A stretch of DNA of 41,961 nt from Clostridia bacterium (GCA_017437145.1 JAFSBT010000006.1:1-41961), one strand, 5' to 3'. Shown: positions 16,828 to 26,170, counted from the stretch's first letter. Numbers and translations: made by a program. Notes: generated by a model not told the origin, from the sequence alone.

Positions 16828-18078
16828 TTGGCGAAGAAAACAAGAAAAAAACATACTTATAAAAAAATTATCTTAACGATAGTTTCGATTCTGGTAATTT
16901 CGTTTATAATATTTGGTTTGTACTCTATTGGAAAACTAATAATAAAACCTACAGATGTTGTGGTAGTAAATCAAGGAGAAGTATATAGTGAAGAAAGTTC
17001 AGTTGGATATGTACTAAGAGAAGAAAGTTTAATTGAAGAAAATTCTGAAAAAAAACTTATACAAATAAAAACAGAAGGAGAAAAAGTTGCAAAAGGAGAA
17101 GTTGTATACAGATATAATACGCCAGAAGAGGATGAAATAAATAAAAAGATTCAAGATTTGACAATGAAAATACAAGAAGCTTTAGAAGGACAAACTGATT
17201 TGCTTTCAAGTGATATAAAAGCTTTAGAAAATCAAATTGAGAGTAAATTATATAGAATAGATAAAAAAAATAACATTCAAAATATTAAGGAATATAAAAA
17301 TGATATTTCTACATACATAACCAAAAAAGCAAAAATCGCAGGAAGTTTAAGCAAATCAGGAACATATATTAATTCATTAATAGAACAAAAAGAAGCATTA
17401 GAAGAACAATTAGCGTTAAAAGTCGAATATGTTTATGCTCCTGTAAGCGGGGTTGTATCATATAGAACAGATGAATTAGAACAAAAATTAACAACTGAAG
17501 ATTTTTCTTATATAACTTCAGAATTTTTAGAAAATTTAAATTTGAAAGTTGGACAAGTAGTAAATACAAGCAATAATAAGTGCAAAATTGTAAATAACTA
17601 TAAATGCTATATAGCTACTGTACTTGAATCTGAAGAAGCACAAAATATAGAAGTGAATAAAAATGTAAGATTACGAGTATCTAATGAAGATATAATAAAG
17701 GCAAAAATTATATACAAACAAAAAGAAAATGATAAAACGGTAATAGTATTTGAAATTAATAAGAATATAGAAAATTTAATAGAATATAGAAAAATTTCTA
17801 TAGATGTGATTTGGTGGGAAGAACAGGGATTGAAAATACCAAAAAACACAATTTATTATGATGATGGATTAGCGTATGTTGTAAGAAATAGAGCAGGATA
17901 TTTAGAAAGAATACTAGTAAAAGTAATAGAAAAAAATGATTTTTATTGTATAGTAAACAACTATGAAACAGAAGAACTGTCGAAATTAGGGTTATCAACA
18001 GAGGAAATTGCGAGACACAAAAATATAAATTTATATGATGAAATTATAGTAAATCCGGAGATAAACATGTGGAAATAA
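16828..18078 (+). CDS. HlyD-like membrane fusion protein of the sepF region
   Basis: 416 residues. A basic N terminus (AKKTRKKHTYKK) is followed by one membrane segment (about 15-38), then a split lipoyl-like half motif (ESSVGYVLREESLI), a helical hairpin (about 95-185), the second half (VYAPVSGVVSYRTD) and beta-barrel-like C-terminal repeats. This is the architecture of the HlyD-type proteins often found next to sepF in Clostridia. It starts at TTG after AAGGAGG. Its partner transporter, if any, is not in the window; a role in envelope biogenesis or division is inferred from location. Confidence 0.75.
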   Translation: MAKKTRKKHTYKKIILTIVSILVISFIIFGLYSIGKLIIKPTDVVVVNQGEVYSEESSVGYVLREESLIEENSEKKLIQIKTEGEKVAKGEVVYRYNTPEEDEINKKIQDLTMKIQEALEGQTDLLSSDIKALENQIESKLYRIDKKNNIQNIKEYKNDISTYITKKAKIAGSLSKSGTYINSLIEQKEALEEQLALKVEYVYAPVSGVVSYRTDELEQKLTTEDFSYITSEFLENLNLKVGQVVNTSNNKCKIVNNYKCYIATVLESEEAQNIEVNKNVRLRVSNEDIIKAKIIYKQKENDKTVIVFEINKNIENLIEYRKISIDVIWWEEQGLKIPKNTIYYDDGLAYVVRNRAGYLERILVKVIEKNDFYCIVNNYETEELSKLGLSTEEIARHKNINLYDEIIVNPEINMWK

Positions 18079-18131
18079 TATTACGATAATGTTACGAAAA
18101 TATTAAGATTGTATTACAAACACAAAAATAC

Positions 18132-18160
18132 TTGACAATATTTGAAAAAAGTTAGATACT
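18132..18160 (+). promoter_or_regulatory. Sigma-A promoter of sepF
   Basis: TTGACA and GATACT are 17 bp apart, about 48 bp upstream of the sepF ATG. Confidence 0.65.
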
Positions 18161-18207
18161 ATTAGATATAGAAATACTAATGAAGAAAAAATTAGGGGGT
18201 TATTTTA

Positions 18208-18678
18208 ATGTCAGGAGCAATTATGAATAAAGTTTGGGATTTCTTAGGAGTTGAAACTCAAAATGATGAAGAATTAGAAAATGAAAATGTAGTAGAATAT
18301 AATAATTATGAAGAAGAACAAGACGATACAAATGAAAGAGGATTATTTGGAAGAAAAAGTAAAGTTGTTGCTATGCCACAAACACAACAAGTTAGAATGG
18401 TAATAACACAACCAACAACGTTTGAACAGTCTGAAGAAATTTGTAATTATTTAAAAGAAAAAAAATCAATAATATTAAATTTAGAATATGTAAATAAAGA
18501 TGTCGCAAGACGTATAGTAGATTTTATTAGTGGTTCAGTACATGCATTAGATGGACATATTCAAAAAATTTCTAATGCGATATTCTTAGTTGCACCAGTT
18601 AATTATGATATAGCTAATGAATTAGCAAGAGAAGAAATTAAAAGTAAATTATCAGTTTCATGGTTAAAAAACAGTTAA
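18208..18678 (+). CDS. sepF: Cell division protein SepF
   Basis: 156 residues. An N-terminal amphipathic membrane-binding helix (MSGAIMNKVWDFLGVE), an acidic linker, and the C-terminal SepF domain from about 70 (VITQPTTFEQSEEICNYLKE, VARRIVDFISGSVHALDGHI). SepF polymerises into arcs that tether FtsZ to the membrane. The ATG has an AGGGGG site. It has its own promoter and is followed by a structured leader and divIVA, without the usual ylmG and ylmH between them. Confidence 0.95.
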   Translation: MSGAIMNKVWDFLGVETQNDEELENENVVEYNNYEEEQDDTNERGLFGRKSKVVAMPQTQQVRMVITQPTTFEQSEEICNYLKEKKSIILNLEYVNKDVARRIVDFISGSVHALDGHIQKISNAIFLVAPVNYDIANELAREEIKSKLSVSWLKNS

Positions 18679-18699
18679 TATAAATTGATATTTGTAAAT

Positions 18700-18760
18700 G
18701 GGCGAGTATAGCAATCTCGATACTAAAGAAAAAAGTAGAAGATATGTTTTATGCTCGCTC
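18700..18760 (+). promoter_or_regulatory. Structured leader before divIVA
   Basis: GGGCGAGTATA (18700-18710) pairs with TATGCTCGCTC (18750-18760) in an 11-bp stem with two G-U pairs; an inner TACT/AGTA stem may form. There is no T-run and the divIVA ribosome site follows about 15 bases on. It could be an mRNA regulatory or processing element. Confidence 0.45.
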
Positions 18761-18787
18761 TAATTGTAATAATTAGGAGGTATAATA

Positions 18788-19234
18788 ATGATAACACCAT
18801 TAGATATTGAGAATAAAAAATTTGCAAAACAAATGATGAATGGATATAATGTAGATGAAGTAGACGATTTTTTAGATGAATTAACTGTAGAGTATTCTAA
18901 ATTATACAAAGAAAATAGTGAATTAAAAAATAATCAAAGTGATCTAAATACTGATGTGGAAAAATACAAAAGTTTAGAAGCTACATTGCAAAATACTTTA
19001 GTTATAGCTCAAAAAACAGCTGATGATATTACAGCTGTTGCAAAAGAACAAGCAGAGCAGATTGTTAAAGAAGCAGAACTTAAAGCTAAAGCTTCAGTAG
19101 AAGAGTTAAATACACAAATACTTTTAAAACAAAGAGAATTGGAAGAAGTGAAAAAGCAATTTGATGTTTATAAAGCAAAAATGGAATCGCTTTTAATTTC
19201 GCAACTGGAATTATTAAAAGATTCAAATGAATAA
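18788..19234 (+). CDS. divIVA: DivIVA family polar/septal protein
   Basis: 148 residues. The N-terminal ITPLDIENKKFAKQMMNGY and VDEVDDFLDELTVEY are the DivIVA lipid-binding domain signature; the rest is a long coiled coil (about 30-145). It marks negatively curved membrane at poles and septa and helps place the division machinery. The ATG has TAGGAGG upstream. It is followed by a strong terminator. The protein is slightly shorter than the Bacillus homologue. Confidence 0.94.
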   Translation: MITPLDIENKKFAKQMMNGYNVDEVDDFLDELTVEYSKLYKENSELKNNQSDLNTDVEKYKSLEATLQNTLVIAQKTADDITAVAKEQAEQIVKEAELKAKASVEELNTQILLKQRELEEVKKQFDVYKAKMESLLISQLELLKDSNE

Positions 19235-19238
19235 AAAT

Positions 19239-19265
19239 AAAAAACAGCCTTAGGCTGTTTTTTTT
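19239..19265 (+). terminator. Terminator after divIVA
   Basis: AAAACAGCC-TTA-GGCTGTTTT followed by further Ts. Confidence 0.9.
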
Positions 19266-19293
19266 GTGGAAAAATTTTCTTTCTTATATTTTC

Positions 19294-19322
19294 TTGTCAA
19301 ATTTTAAAAGATATGATATATT
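19294..19322 (+). promoter_or_regulatory. Likely promoter of the glycosyltransferase gene
   Basis: TTGTCA and TATATT are 17 bp apart, about 40 bp upstream of the proposed start. Confidence 0.5.
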
Positions 19323-19363
19323 AGAAAAGAATGTGAGTATTATAATAAAAGGGGAGAGCGGCT

Positions 19364-20548
19364 ATAAGAATACTAATAACAAACCATTTTCCACTAATTG
19401 GTTCAGGTAGTGGAGTTTATGTTGCAAATATTGCAAAAGAATTAATAAATTTAGGACATAAAGTTTGTATTATTGCACCAGAAAATACAATAGAAGGTTC
19501 TACTTTAGATGGTGTGAAAACACATCCAGTATTTTTTAAATATGAAGAAAAAATAGAAGGTCAATTACCTTTTAATTTCCCATGTTTTGACCCACACCCA
19601 AGAAGCGGTGAAAGCTTTTATGATTTTACTGATGAACAAATAAATTTATATATGGAAGCATTTGATAAAGCGATAAAAGAAGAAATAGAAACTTTTAAGC
19701 CAGATATAATTCATGCACAACATATATGGCTTATTTCTAATGTTGTTTCTAAATATAATATACCATTTATAGTTACAGCACATGGTTCAGATTTGATGGG
19801 ATATAATGAAACAGATAGATTTCATAAATACTGTTATCCTGTTATTGAAAAATGTAAGAGAATAATAACTATATCAAAAGAGAATAATGAGGAAGTAATA
19901 AAAGCATATCCGAAAGCTAAAGGAAAAACAACAATTATAGAGAATGGATATGATAAAAACATGTTTTATCTAAAAAAATATAGTAAAAAACATGTTTTAA
20001 AAGAATTAAATATAAATAAAAAATATAAAAAAATTGTCGCTTTTGCTGGAAGATTAACTCACAACAAAGGAGTAGATATTTTACTAAAAGCAGCAAAAGA
20101 CTATGAGAATGAAGATGTTCTTACACTTATTGCAGGCGGTGGAACAGTATATGATGAATTATATGAATTTTCAAAAAAATTAGAGTTGAAAAATGTTGTT
20201 TTTGTAGGAAATCAAACACATGATTCACTTAGAAAAATTTATAATATTGCAGATGTTTTAGTAGTTCCATCTAGAGAAGAGGCTTTTGGATTAGTTGCAC
20301 TTGAAGCTTTAGCATGTGGTTTGCCGGTAATTGCAACTAATAGTGGGGGAATGAAGAATTTTGTTAATAGTGAAGTTGGATTTTTAATAGATATAGATGA
20401 CCCAGAAATGCTTGCTGAAGATGTAAAAAAAGTTTTAAATAAAGAAGTTAAATTTAAAAAGAAAAAAATTGCAAAATATGCAAGAAAAAATTATTCACAA
20501 GAAAACTTTATGAAAACTTTAGTAGACATATATATAAATAGTATCTAA
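19364..20548 (+). CDS. GT4 family glycosyltransferase, apparent ATA start
   Basis: 394 residues when begun at ATA 19364. The GT4 N-terminal sequence IRILITNHFPLIGSGSGVYV is fully present before the first standard start codon (GTG at 19514), which would remove about 50 conserved residues. AAGGGGAG lies 7-8 bases before the ATA, and in-frame stops lie just upstream. The C-terminal donor domain has VAFAGRLTHNKGVDILL and the EX7E-type stretch REEAFGLVALEALACG. It transfers a sugar from a nucleotide donor, probably to a lipid or surface glycan. The ATA may be a true AUA start, a mutated ATG, or a sequencing error. Confidence 0.85.
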   Translation: MRILITNHFPLIGSGSGVYVANIAKELINLGHKVCIIAPENTIEGSTLDGVKTHPVFFKYEEKIEGQLPFNFPCFDPHPRSGESFYDFTDEQINLYMEAFDKAIKEEIETFKPDIIHAQHIWLISNVVSKYNIPFIVTAHGSDLMGYNETDRFHKYCYPVIEKCKRIITISKENNEEVIKAYPKAKGKTTIIENGYDKNMFYLKKYSKKHVLKELNINKKYKKIVAFAGRLTHNKGVDILLKAAKDYENEDVLTLIAGGGTVYDELYEFSKKLELKNVVFVGNQTHDSLRKIYNIADVLVVPSREEAFGLVALEALACGLPVIATNSGGMKNFVNSEVGFLIDIDDPEMLAEDVKKVLNKEVKFKKKKIAKYARKNYSQENFMKTLVDIYINSI

Positions 20549-20586
20549 GAAAAGTTTTAGTAACTTAGAAAGGACAATATAGTACA

Positions 20587-21144
20587 ATGTATTTGATAGT
20601 TGGTTTGGGAAATCCTGAAAAAGATTATGCTAATACAAGACATAATATGGGATTTAATGTTATAAATGAAATAGCTAAAAACTGTGATATAAAATTATCA
20701 CAGTTTAAATTTAAAGGTGAATATGGAAAAGGTTTAATTGAAGGTGAAAAAGTTATACTTTTAAAACCTCAGACATATATGAATTTAAGCGGAGAAAGTA
20801 TAATTCAATTTAAAAACTTTTATAAAATAGAAAACAATCAAATAATAATAGTTTATGATGATATAGATACTCCAGTTGGAAAAATTCGTATTAGAAAAAA
20901 AGGAGGACCAGGAACTCATAATGGAATGAAATCTGTTGTACATTATTTGGCAACAGATGAATTTACAAGAGTAAGAATTGGAATAGGTTCACCAAAGGAA
21001 AATGAGGATATAATTGAATATGTAATAGGAAAAATTCCAGAAGATGAGAAAAAAAGCTTACAATCATCAATAGAAATTGGAGCACATGCAGTTATTGAGA
21101 CTATAAAAAATGGTGTAGATATTGCAATGAATAAATTTAACTAG
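20587..21144 (+). CDS. pth: Peptidyl-tRNA hydrolase
   Basis: 185 residues. MYLIVGLGNPEKDYANTRHNMGF contains the catalytic histidine and conserved asparagine; LLKPQTYMNLSG and VYDDIDTPVGKIRIRKKG follow, then GTHNGMKS. It frees tRNA from peptides that have dropped off the ribosome. The start ATG is preceded by AGAAAGGAC. It is 38 bp after the glycosyltransferase and 12 bp before the RNase G gene. Peptidyl-tRNA drop-off would be expected at stalled CGG codons, so its activity could matter for the recoding seen in this window. Confidence 0.97.
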   Translation: MYLIVGLGNPEKDYANTRHNMGFNVINEIAKNCDIKLSQFKFKGEYGKGLIEGEKVILLKPQTYMNLSGESIIQFKNFYKIENNQIIIVYDDIDTPVGKIRIRKKGGPGTHNGMKSVVHYLATDEFTRVRIGIGSPKENEDIIEYVIGKIPEDEKKSLQSSIEIGAHAVIETIKNGVDIAMNKFN

Positions 21145-21155
21145 AAGGAGAAAAC

Positions 21156-22349
21156 ATGTTAGAACTAATTATTAATGAAGATAAATATAAAAAGTGCATC
21201 ATGTTGGTTGAAAATGGAGTTTTAATAGAACAACACGAAGAACATCATGAACAGAAAAGGTTAGAAGGAAATATTTATGTAGGTATAGTGCAAAATGTAT
21301 TACCAGGAATGCAATCAGCTTTTATAGATATTGGAGAAAATAAAAATACATTTATAAAATTAAAAGACTTACTTCCTAAAGTTGATGAAAGTATAGAGAA
21401 TATTGATGAAATAATAAAAAATATTAATATAAAAAATGTAATAAAACAAGGAGATAAGATATTAATACAAGTAAGAAGAGATGGAACATTGAAAAAAGGC
21501 GCGAAAGTTTCCACACATATAAATTTATCAGGGAGATTCTTAGTGTTAATGCCAAATACAGATTTTATAACTGTATCTCAAAAAATTGATAATAAAGAAG
21601 AAATCGAAAGATTAATAAATGATGTGAAAAGTATAATTCCTCAAGGATTTGGGGCAATTATTAGAACTGTAGCGGTTGGAGTTGAAAAAGAAAGACTTAA
21701 AATTGATTTAAATAACTTGATTGCAAAGTGGAATGAAATTGAGCGTCAATACCAAAAAAGTGATGCAAATTCTCCAAAATTATTATATGATAACAAAGCA
21801 CTTTTAAGAAGGACAATAATGGATATTATAGACAGAGGTCTAAATAAAATTATTTTAAATAATAAGACTAATTGTAAAATTGTAAAAGATATTTTAGAAG
21901 AATTTGGACAAGAAAAAATAGAAATAGAATTAAAAGAAGGTAAAAATTTATTAGATTTATATGAAATTAGAAAACAAATAGAAAAAATGCAAGAACGTAA
22001 AATTTGGCTGAAATGTGGAGGCTTTATAACAATAGATAGAACAGAAGCTTTAACTGCAATTGATGTCAATTCTGCAAAATATACAGGTAATAAAAATGTA
22101 CAAGATACAATTTTAAAAGTCAACAAAGAAGCTACAATTGAAATTGCAAAGCAATTAAGATTAAGAGATATAGGTGGAATAATTATTATAGATTATATAG
22201 ATATGCCTGATAATAGACAACAAGAAATTTTAAACTTATTGGAAGAAAATTTAAAGAGAGATAGAACAAAAACACAGGTTATGGGATTTACAAAATTAAA
22301 TCTTGTGGAAATGACTAGAAAAAAATTATGTAATACAGAAGAATACTAG
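21156..22349 (+). CDS. rng: Ribonuclease E/G family protein lacking the C-terminal zinc-link
   Basis: 397 residues. The S1 domain (about 35-115, with GIVQNVLPGMQSAFIDIG) and the DNase I-like catalytic core with TAIDVNSAKYTG and GGIIIIDYIDMPD aspartates are present. The protein stops just after GFTKLNLVEMTRKK, before the CPxC zinc-link seen in most RNase E/G proteins. The next bases include a TAGTGAATAGTTAATAGTG repeat, so the 3' end may have been lost to repeat insertion. It processes rRNA and mRNA. It starts at ATG with AGAAGGAG. Confidence 0.88.
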   Translation: MLELIINEDKYKKCIMLVENGVLIEQHEEHHEQKRLEGNIYVGIVQNVLPGMQSAFIDIGENKNTFIKLKDLLPKVDESIENIDEIIKNINIKNVIKQGDKILIQVRRDGTLKKGAKVSTHINLSGRFLVLMPNTDFITVSQKIDNKEEIERLINDVKSIIPQGFGAIIRTVAVGVEKERLKIDLNNLIAKWNEIERQYQKSDANSPKLLYDNKALLRRTIMDIIDRGLNKIILNNKTNCKIVKDILEEFGQEKIEIELKEGKNLLDLYEIRKQIEKMQERKIWLKCGGFITIDRTEALTAIDVNSAKYTGNKNVQDTILKVNKEATIEIAKQLRLRDIGGIIIIDYIDMPDNRQQEILNLLEENLKRDRTKTQVMGFTKLNLVEMTRKKLCNTEEY

Positions 22350-22355
22350 ATATAT

Positions 22356-22384
22356 TTAGTGAATAGTTAATAGTGAAAAAATAA
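22356..22384. repeat. GTGAATAGTTAATAGTGA repeat, copy 1
   Basis: Short direct-repeat tract of GTGAATAGT-type units, also at 35394-35412 and at 36947-36993. It lies between rng and rimO. Confidence 0.6.
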
Positions 22385-22395
22385 GGGGTAATAAT

Positions 22396-23703
22396 ATGTT
22401 AAATGTAGGATTTATTTCCTTGGGATGTTCTAAAAACTTAATAGATACAGAAATGGCTATAGGATTATTTAAAAAACAAAATTTTTCAATAGTTAATGAT
22501 GTAAAAAAAGCTAATATTATAGTTGTAAATACTTGTGGTTTTATAGAAAGTGCGAAACAAGAAGCAATAGATACTATTCTTGAAATGGCAGAATACAAAC
22601 AGAATGGTATTTGTAAATATTTAATTGTAATGGGATGTCTAGTACAAAGATATAAAAAAGATTTAGAAAAGGCATTGCCAGAAGTAGATTTATTTATTTC
22701 CATTGATGAATATAATAAGTTTTCAGAAAAAATTGAAAATCTATTAAACTCAAAGCAAGATTACAGAGAATTGAATTACTTTGATAGGGTAATTACAACT
22801 GGAAATAAGTTTGCATATTTGAAAATTGCAGAAGGTTGTAGCAATAAGTGTACTTATTGTGCTATACCATATATAAGAGGTCCTTTTAATAGCAGAAAAA
22901 TGGAAGATATAATAGAAGAAGCAGAAGAACTTGCTAAAAAAGGTATAGAAGAAATTATAATTATAGCACAAGATACTACAAAATATGGTACTGATTTGTA
23001 TGGAAAACCAATGTTAGCGGAACTATTAAGAAATCTATGTTATATAAATAAATTTAAATGGATTAGATTTTTATATGCATATCCAGAAAGTATAACAGAT
23101 GAGTTGATAAATGTAGTAAAGGAAAACAAACAAATTTGTAACTATTTTGATATTCCAATTCAACATATTTCTAATTCAGTTTTAAAAAGAATGAATAGAA
23201 AAACTAAAGAAGAAGATATAAAAAATTTAATAAAAAAAATAAGAAAAGAAATTCCAGATGCGATACTAAGAACATCTCTAATAGTAGGATTTCCAGGAGA
23301 AACAGAGGAAGACTACAGAAAGTTATATGATTTTGTTAAAGAAATTAAATTTGACAAATTAGGAACATTCATGTATTCTAAAGAGGATGGAACTCCAGCA
23401 GAAAAACTAGATAATCAAATCCATTATCAAACAAAGAAAAAAAGGTACAATGAGATAATGAAATTATCAAGTAAAATTTCAAGAGAAAATTTAGAAACAA
23501 AACTTGGTAAAGAATTTGAAGTTTTAATAGAGTCAAAAACTTTTGATAATAAATATTATGTGGGAAGAAGTTATATGGATATTCCTGAGACAGATGGAGT
23601 TGTTTTTGTTAAAAATGAAACTAAAGATGAACTACTAGATAAATTTGTAAATATCAAAATAAAAGATATAGAAAATTACGATTTAGTAGGGGAGGTGAAA
23701 TAA
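22396..23703 (+). CDS. rimO: Ribosomal protein S12 methylthiotransferase RimO
   Basis: 435 residues. An N-terminal UPF0004 domain (SLGCSKNLIDTE, VNTCGFIESAKQEAI, MGCLVQRY) with three cluster cysteines; a radical-SAM domain with AEGCSNKCTYCAIPYIRGP; a TRAM domain at the end. It methylthiolates an aspartate of ribosomal protein S12. GFIESA and the SLGCSKN start distinguish RimO from MiaB. The start is ATG after AAGGGG. The gene overlaps nothing and ends one base before the lipoprotein gene. Confidence 0.95.
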   Translation: MLNVGFISLGCSKNLIDTEMAIGLFKKQNFSIVNDVKKANIIVVNTCGFIESAKQEAIDTILEMAEYKQNGICKYLIVMGCLVQRYKKDLEKALPEVDLFISIDEYNKFSEKIENLLNSKQDYRELNYFDRVITTGNKFAYLKIAEGCSNKCTYCAIPYIRGPFNSRKMEDIIEEAEELAKKGIEEIIIIAQDTTKYGTDLYGKPMLAELLRNLCYINKFKWIRFLYAYPESITDELINVVKENKQICNYFDIPIQHISNSVLKRMNRKTKEEDIKNLIKKIRKEIPDAILRTSLIVGFPGETEEDYRKLYDFVKEIKFDKLGTFMYSKEDGTPAEKLDNQIHYQTKKKRYNEIMKLSSKISRENLETKLGKEFEVLIESKTFDNKYYVGRSYMDIPETDGVVFVKNETKDELLDKFVNIKIKDIENYDLVGEVK

Positions 23704-24099
23704 ATGAAAAATATATTAAAATATACAAGCTTAATAGTATTAGTAATAGTTATGCTAGTAGCATTAGTAGGATGTGGAAATAAAACAATAATTGCAACAA
23801 AGACTGATACAGCAGATATTGTTGGTGAGTATGAGTTGAAGTTAACAATAAATTTTGAAGGCGATGTTATTGATGCAATAAAAGTAAATATGGAATTCAA
23901 AAATGAAAAAGTAGCAAATCTTATACTTTCAGGAGAAAACAAAACTGATGTTGAAATAGAAAAAGAGGGAAATAGCGTTTATATAGAAATGACAGCAGAA
24001 GAATATAAAGAAACATATGGCTCAGATTTTACAACAATGAGCAAAGACGAAATTATACAACAACTTAAAGATGAAGGATTTAATGTAACAGAAGAATAA
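23704..24099 (+). CDS. Small lipoprotein
   Basis: 131 residues. A type II signal peptide ends with a lipobox LVGC (cysteine about residue 24). The rest is a small predicted beta-rich domain of about 105 residues with TADIVGEYELKLTINFEGD and a C-terminal DEIIQQLKDEGFNVTEE; its pattern resembles small DUF1307-like lipoproteins of Firmicutes. A GGGGAGG site overlaps the end of rimO. It is followed by a strong terminator. Function unknown. Confidence 0.85.
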   Translation: MKNILKYTSLIVLVIVMLVALVGCGNKTIIATKTDTADIVGEYELKLTINFEGDVIDAIKVNMEFKNEKVANLILSGENKTDVEIEKEGNSVYIEMTAEEYKETYGSDFTTMSKDEIIQQLKDEGFNVTEE

Positions 24100-24104
24100 A
24101 ATTA

Positions 24105-24141
24105 AAAGGAATGTTTAAAAATTTTAAACATTCTTTTTTTG
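24105..24141 (+). terminator. Terminator after the lipoprotein gene
   Basis: AAGGAATGTTTAAAA pairs with TTTTAAACATTCTTT, followed by T residues. Confidence 0.9.
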
Positions 24142-24170
24142 TTGAAAATCCAATAAAAACATGGTAAAAT
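24142..24170 (+). promoter_or_regulatory. Likely promoter of fbp
   Basis: TTGAAA and TAAAAT are 17 bp apart, about 33 bp upstream of the ATG; TATACT is just downstream and could be an alternative -10. Confidence 0.5.
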
Positions 24171-24202
24171 TATACTGTTAATTTATATAAGGAGGAACTA
24201 AG

Positions 24203-26170
24203 ATGAGTGAACTTAATGGAAAAGATGCATATTTAAAAGTACTTAGTAGACAATATAAAAATATAGAACAAGTTTCAGAGGAAATTATTAATTTACAAGC
24301 TATTTTAAACTTACCAAAAGGAACTGAATTGTTTTTAAGTGATATACATGGAGAATATGGTTCGTTTTCTCATATATTAAATAATGGTTCTGGAATTATA
24401 AAAAATAAAATAGAAGATATTTTTAATAATCAAATAATAGAACAAGAAAGAAGAGCATTAGCAACACTTATTTATTATCCAGAAGAAAAATTAGCGCTAA
24501 TTAAACGAAAAGAAAATAATTTATCGGAATGGTACAGCATAACATTATATAGACTAATAGAGGTTGCGATAGAAGTAAGCTCAAAATATACTCGTTCAAA
24601 AGTAAGAAAAGCAATGCCAAAAGGTTTTGATTATATTATAGATGAATTATTACATTTACAAGGATGTGGACCAGATAAAGAAAAATATTATAAACAAATT
24701 ATAAAATCAATTATAGAATTAGATAGAGCTGATGAATTTATAGTTGCAATTTCTAATTTAATTAAAAGAATGGCAATAGACCATTTACATGTAATTGGAG
24801 ATATATTTGATCGTGGGCCAGATGCGAAAAAGGTAATGGATACTTTAGTTAATTTTCATAGTCTAGATATTCAGTGGGGAAATCATGATGCATTATGGAT
24901 AGGAGCTGCAAGTGGTAATAAAGCATGTATAGCAAATGTAGTTAGAATATGTAGCAGATATGATAATATAGACACATTAGAAGATGGATATGGAATAAAT
25001 ATAAGACCTCTTGCAACATTTGCAATTGAAACATATAAGGATGATGATTGCAATAATTTTTATCCTAAAAATTATGATTATCATAAATATATACATACAG
25101 ATGAGAAAACTATAGCAAAAGTACATAAGGCAATTTCTATAATTCAATTTAAATTGGAAGGACAATTAATAAAAAAACATCCAGAATATCAAATGGATGA
25201 TAGATTGTTATTAGATAAAATAGATTATAAAAAAGGAAAAGTTAAAATTAATGACAAATGGTATGATTTAATAGATAAAAATTTTCCAACAATAAATCCA
25301 GAAGAGCCGTATAAATTAACAAGAGAAGAAAAAGAAATTATGGAAAGACTATATGATTCTTTTAAACATAGTGAAACATTACAAAAACATATAAGCTTTT
25401 TATGTTCAAAGGGAAGTGTTTATAAATGTTTTAACTCTAATTTACTGTTTCATGGATGTATTCCTATGGATGAAGAAGGAGAATTTTTAAAAGTAAATAT
25501 TTTTGAAGAAGAATTAGCTGGAAAAAGATATTTAGACCATATAGAAAAAGTTATTAATAAGGCATATATTGAAAGAGATAATATATTAGGAAATAGAAAT
25601 GAAATAGATTTTCTTTGGTACTGTTGGTGTGGACCTAAATCACCGTTATTTGGAAAAGAAAAAGCTGCAACCTTTGAAAGATATTTTATTGATGATAAAG
25701 AACTACATAAAGAAACTAAAAACCCATATTTTATACTATCTGAAAATGAAGAAATATGTAATAAAATTTTCAAAGAATTTAATTTAAACAAGGATAAATC
25801 TCATATTATTAATGGTCATATTCCTGTAAAGGAAAAAGATGGAGAAAAACCGATAAAAGCAAATGGTAAATTATTAGTAATAGATGGAGGATTTGCTAAA
25901 AGCTACAGAGAACAAACTGGAAGATCGGGATATACTTTAACATATAATTCTTATGGATTAATATTAGCTGCAAATGAACCATTTGATTCAAAGGCAAAAG
26001 CTATTAGAGAAGAGTTAGATATAAAATATGATGTAATGATAAATGCACAAGAAACGGAAAGAAAAAGTGTTGCAGACACAGATATAGGAAAAGAATTACA
26101 GAATGAAATAGACAATTTAAAAGAATTATTAAAAGCTTATAAAGAAGGTTTGATAAAAGAGAAGTTTTAA
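24203..26170 (+). CDS. fbp: Class III fructose-1,6-bisphosphatase
   Basis: 655 residues, the usual length of the Firmicute-specific class III enzyme. The metallophosphatase motifs are SDIHGEYGSF, IGDIFDRGPDAKKVMD, WGNHDALWIGAA and HIINGHIPVK, and the family stretch FLWYCWCGPKSPLFGK is present. It removes the 1-phosphate from fructose 1,6-bisphosphate in gluconeogenesis. It has its own promoter, an AAGGAGG site and a downstream terminator, so it is probably monocistronic. Confidence 0.97.
   Translation: MSELNGKDAYLKVLSRQYKNIEQVSEEIINLQAILNLPKGTELFLSDIHGEYGSFSHILNNGSGIIKNKIEDIFNNQIIEQERRALATLIYYPEEKLALIKRKENNLSEWYSITLYRLIEVAIEVSSKYTRSKVRKAMPKGFDYIIDELLHLQGCGPDKEKYYKQIIKSIIELDRADEFIVAISNLIKRMAIDHLHVIGDIFDRGPDAKKVMDTLVNFHSLDIQWGNHDALWIGAASGNKACIANVVRICSRYDNIDTLEDGYGINIRPLATFAIETYKDDDCNNFYPKNYDYHKYIHTDEKTIAKVHKAISIIQFKLEGQLIKKHPEYQMDDRLLLDKIDYKKGKVKINDKWYDLIDKNFPTINPEEPYKLTREEKEIMERLYDSFKHSETLQKHISFLCSKGSVYKCFNSNLLFHGCIPMDEEGEFLKVNIFEEELAGKRYLDHIEKVINKAYIERDNILGNRNEIDFLWYCWCGPKSPLFGKEKAATFERYFIDDKELHKETKNPYFILSENEEICNKIFKEFNLNKDKSHIINGHIPVKEKDGEKPIKANGKLLVIDGGFAKSYREQTGRSGYTLTYNSYGLILAANEPFDSKAKAIREELDIKYDVMINAQETERKSVADTDIGKELQNEIDNLKELLKAYKEGLIKEKF

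Noticed and set aside
18661..18787. T-box or other known riboswitch before divIVA
   Set aside because: I see no specifier loop, T-box core or terminator/antiterminator pair; only a simple stem is visible.
19359..19361. CGG at the glycosyltransferase start as another shift site
   Set aside because: Skipping the C does not lead into the glycosyltransferase frame, which already begins at ATA 19364; this CGG lies in the leader.
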